Source: Chloroflexota bacterium (lineage in GTDB: Bacteria; Chloroflexota; DTOL01; JACQYG01). Taken from it: a stretch of 6,821 nt of DNA. Under the pieces are notes generated by a model. The model was not told the DNA's origin. It saw only the letters and a list, made by a program, of their open reading frames with translations, and searched no databases. Shown in pieces: positions 5,881-6,821 of this stretch; positions within the stretch are counted from its first letter, which is position 1, and every line of letters begins with the position of its first letter. The position numbers and the translations under genes were made by a program. Location of the stretch: positions 1-6,821 of the forward strand of contig JACQYG010000003.1 of the NCBI GenBank assembly GCA_016208345.1. The letters are read 5' to 3'.

Positions 5881-5996
5881 AGGTGCTGGGGCTGGACGCC
5901 CTGAACGGAACCCCGATCATCGACCTGAAGCCCTACGCGCCCCGGAACGCGCCTCGAGGTGAGGTCAAGGTGCCGGAGTGGCTGACACGGCTGTAG
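5856..5996 (+). pseudogene. out-of-frame C-terminal part of the TrmO-like gene
   Basis: In the frame starting with GTG 5856 the translation is V-E-R-R-E-N-V-L-K-V followed by LGLDALNGTPIIDLKPY and then a tail ending VPEWLTRL at TAG 5994-5996. GLDALxGTPxxDxKPY is the standard C-terminal motif of the TrmO/TsaA family and directly continues the RPNP segment of the preceding frame. The break is explained by loss of one G: CTG-GTG-GAA would keep the frame, while the sequence reads CTGTGGAA at 5854-5861. The codons give a coherent family sequence with no further stops, which suggests a very recent mutation or a base-call error rather than an old, decayed gene. Confidence 0.82.
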
Positions 5997-5999
5997 CAG

Positions 6000-6039
6000 A
6001 GAAACCCCAGCCTACCGGCCTCAGATGACCCCGGTTTCT
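6000..6039. terminator. weak inverted repeat at the convergent gene junction, possible bidirectional terminator
   Basis: AGAAACC (6000-6006) and GGTTTCT (6033-6039) are perfect 7-base complements across a 26-base loop, between the end of the TrmO-like gene and the last codons of the Kbl-like gene. A short TTT follows on the plus strand (6039-6041). The stem is short and the loop long, so termination is a weak guess. The arm sequence is the same half-site as in the 5463-5510 palindromes. Confidence 0.3.
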
Positions 6040-6821
6040 TTCCCGACCTTTTTGAAGATCTCCAGTCCCTTGTCCAGGTCGGCCCGGCGGTGGGAGGCGG
6101 AGACCATGACGCGGATGCGGGCCTTGCCCTTGGGCACGGTGGGGAAGCCCAGGGCCATGGCGAAGAGCCCTTCCTGAAAGAGCCGGCGGGAGAATTGCAT
6201 GGCCACCGGCGCCTCGCCCAGCATCACCGGAGTGATGGGGGTTACGCTCTGGCCGGCGTCGAAGCCGAGACCCTTCATCTCTGTTTTAAAGTAACGGGTG
6301 TTCTCCCAGAGCCTATCCACCAGCTCGGTGGACTCCTCCAGGAGGTCCACGGGGGCCAGGCAAGCCGCGGTATCCGCCGCCGTGACCGCGCTGGAGAAGA
6401 GGAAGGGGCGAGCCTTCTGTCGCAGATAATCTATAATGATCTTCTTGCCGGCCAGGACCCCGCCCACTACGCCGAAAGCCTTGGACAGCGTGCCCATCTC
6501 CACATCGAACTTGCCGTGGAGGCCGAAGTGGTCAACGATGCCGCGGCCGCCACGCCCCAGGACCCCTTCACCGTGGGCATCGTCCACCATGGTGAGCACG
6601 CCGTAACGCTCGGCGACCTGGTAGAGCTTATCCAGAGGTGCCACGTCGCCGTCCATGCTGAAGACCCCATCGGTGATGAGCAGGCCCCGGCGGAAGTTAG
6701 GCCGGTTTTCCCTGATCACGCGCTCGGCGTCAGCCGCGTCGCAGTGCTCGTAGACCAGGATCTTGGCTCCGGAGAGACGGCAGCCGTCGATGATGGAGGC
6801 GTGGTTCAGCCGGTCGGAGAA
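6021..6821 (-). CDS. kbl: PLP-dependent alpha-oxoamine synthase, glycine C-acetyltransferase (Kbl)-like, cut by window end
   Basis: Cytoplasmic pyridoxal-phosphate enzyme. The Kbl reaction joins glycine and acetyl-CoA to 2-amino-3-oxobutyrate, or runs in reverse in threonine breakdown; the sister enzyme BioF makes the biotin precursor 8-amino-7-oxononanoate. The 266 visible residues begin [12 protein letters not shown] (2-13), which precedes the active site in this family. [10 protein letters not shown] (51-60), the cofactor-binding DDAHGEG (80-86) and GTLSKAFG (110-117) follow, with K114 the Schiff-base lysine. Near the C-terminus [10 protein letters not shown] contains the arginine that holds the substrate carboxylate. 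Family members are about 390-400 residues, so roughly 130 N-terminal residues and the start lie beyond base 6821. The gene converges on the TrmO-like gene with 24 bases between stops. Kbl is favoured over BioF by overall resemblance, but the two cannot be separated firmly without the N-terminus and neighbours. Confidence 0.9.
   Translation of the reverse strand, partial: FSDRLNHASIIDGCRLSGAKILVYEHCDAADAERVIRENRPNFRRGLLITDGVFSMDGDVAPLDKLYQVAERYGVLTMVDDAHGEGVLGRGGRGIVDHFGLHGKFDVEMGTLSKAFGVVGGVLAGKKIIIDYLRQKARPFLFSSAVTAADTAACLAPVDLLEESTELVDRLWENTRYFKTEMKGLGFDAGQSVTPITPVMLGEAPVAMQFSRRLFQEGLFAMALGFPTVPKGKARIRVMVSASHRRADLDKGLEIFKKVGKETGVI

Overview
This is a GC-rich, gene-dense bacterial window. 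The protein set fits an uncultured member of the Chloroflexota (Dehalococcoidia or Anaerolineae type). It contains Obg and NadD side by side, an Alg5/DPM1-like polyprenyl-phosphate glycosyltransferase next to a large GT-C membrane protein, and short palindromic or G-rich intergenic repeats. The taxonomic call rests on the look of the proteins and repeats, not on any search, so it is tentative. Both ends cut genes: Obg has lost its N-terminal half on the left, and the AOS-family (Kbl-like) enzyme has lost its N-terminal third on the right.

Layout. Positions 2-676 hold the 3' half of obgE, overlapped by 8 bases by nadD (669-1364); this is a housekeeping pair. The last codons of nadD run into a compact array of 8-base units (1294-1359), four in one orientation and four in the other. 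A candidate promoter follows at 1377-1405. Four tightly packed glycan genes come next: an RmlD-like reductase from a TTG start (1441-2301), a WbbL-like GT2 glycosyltransferase (2305-3252), an Alg5-like GT2 polyprenyl-phosphate sugar synthase from a GTG start (3269-4033), and a multi-pass GT-C type membrane protein (4023-5438). Intergenic gaps are 3 and 16 bases and the last junction overlaps by 11, so this looks like one operon. A 97-base gap (5439-5535) holds two copies of a palindrome of the form GAAACC-N-GGTTTC. It is followed by a TrmO/TsaA-family gene (5536 onward) whose reading frame is broken by an apparent one-base deletion at about 5856. A PLP-dependent acyl-CoA:amino acid acyltransferase of the Kbl/BioF family (6021-6821, minus strand) converges on it.

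How the genes work together. RmlD makes the final dTDP-L-rhamnose-type donor. The WbbL-like enzyme would add such a sugar on the cytoplasmic face. The Alg5-like enzyme would charge a polyprenyl phosphate with a hexose, and the GT-C protein would use that lipid-linked sugar on the outer face of the membrane. This suggests a small cell-surface glycan or glycoprotein decoration module behind a housekeeping pair. The rest of the rhamnose pathway (RmlA, B and C), a flippase and the acceptor are not in the window.

I do not see a clearly new system. The items most worth a second look are the octamer array that forms the tail of NadD, the paired palindromes before the TrmO-like gene, the frameshift in that gene, and the four-gene glycan module.
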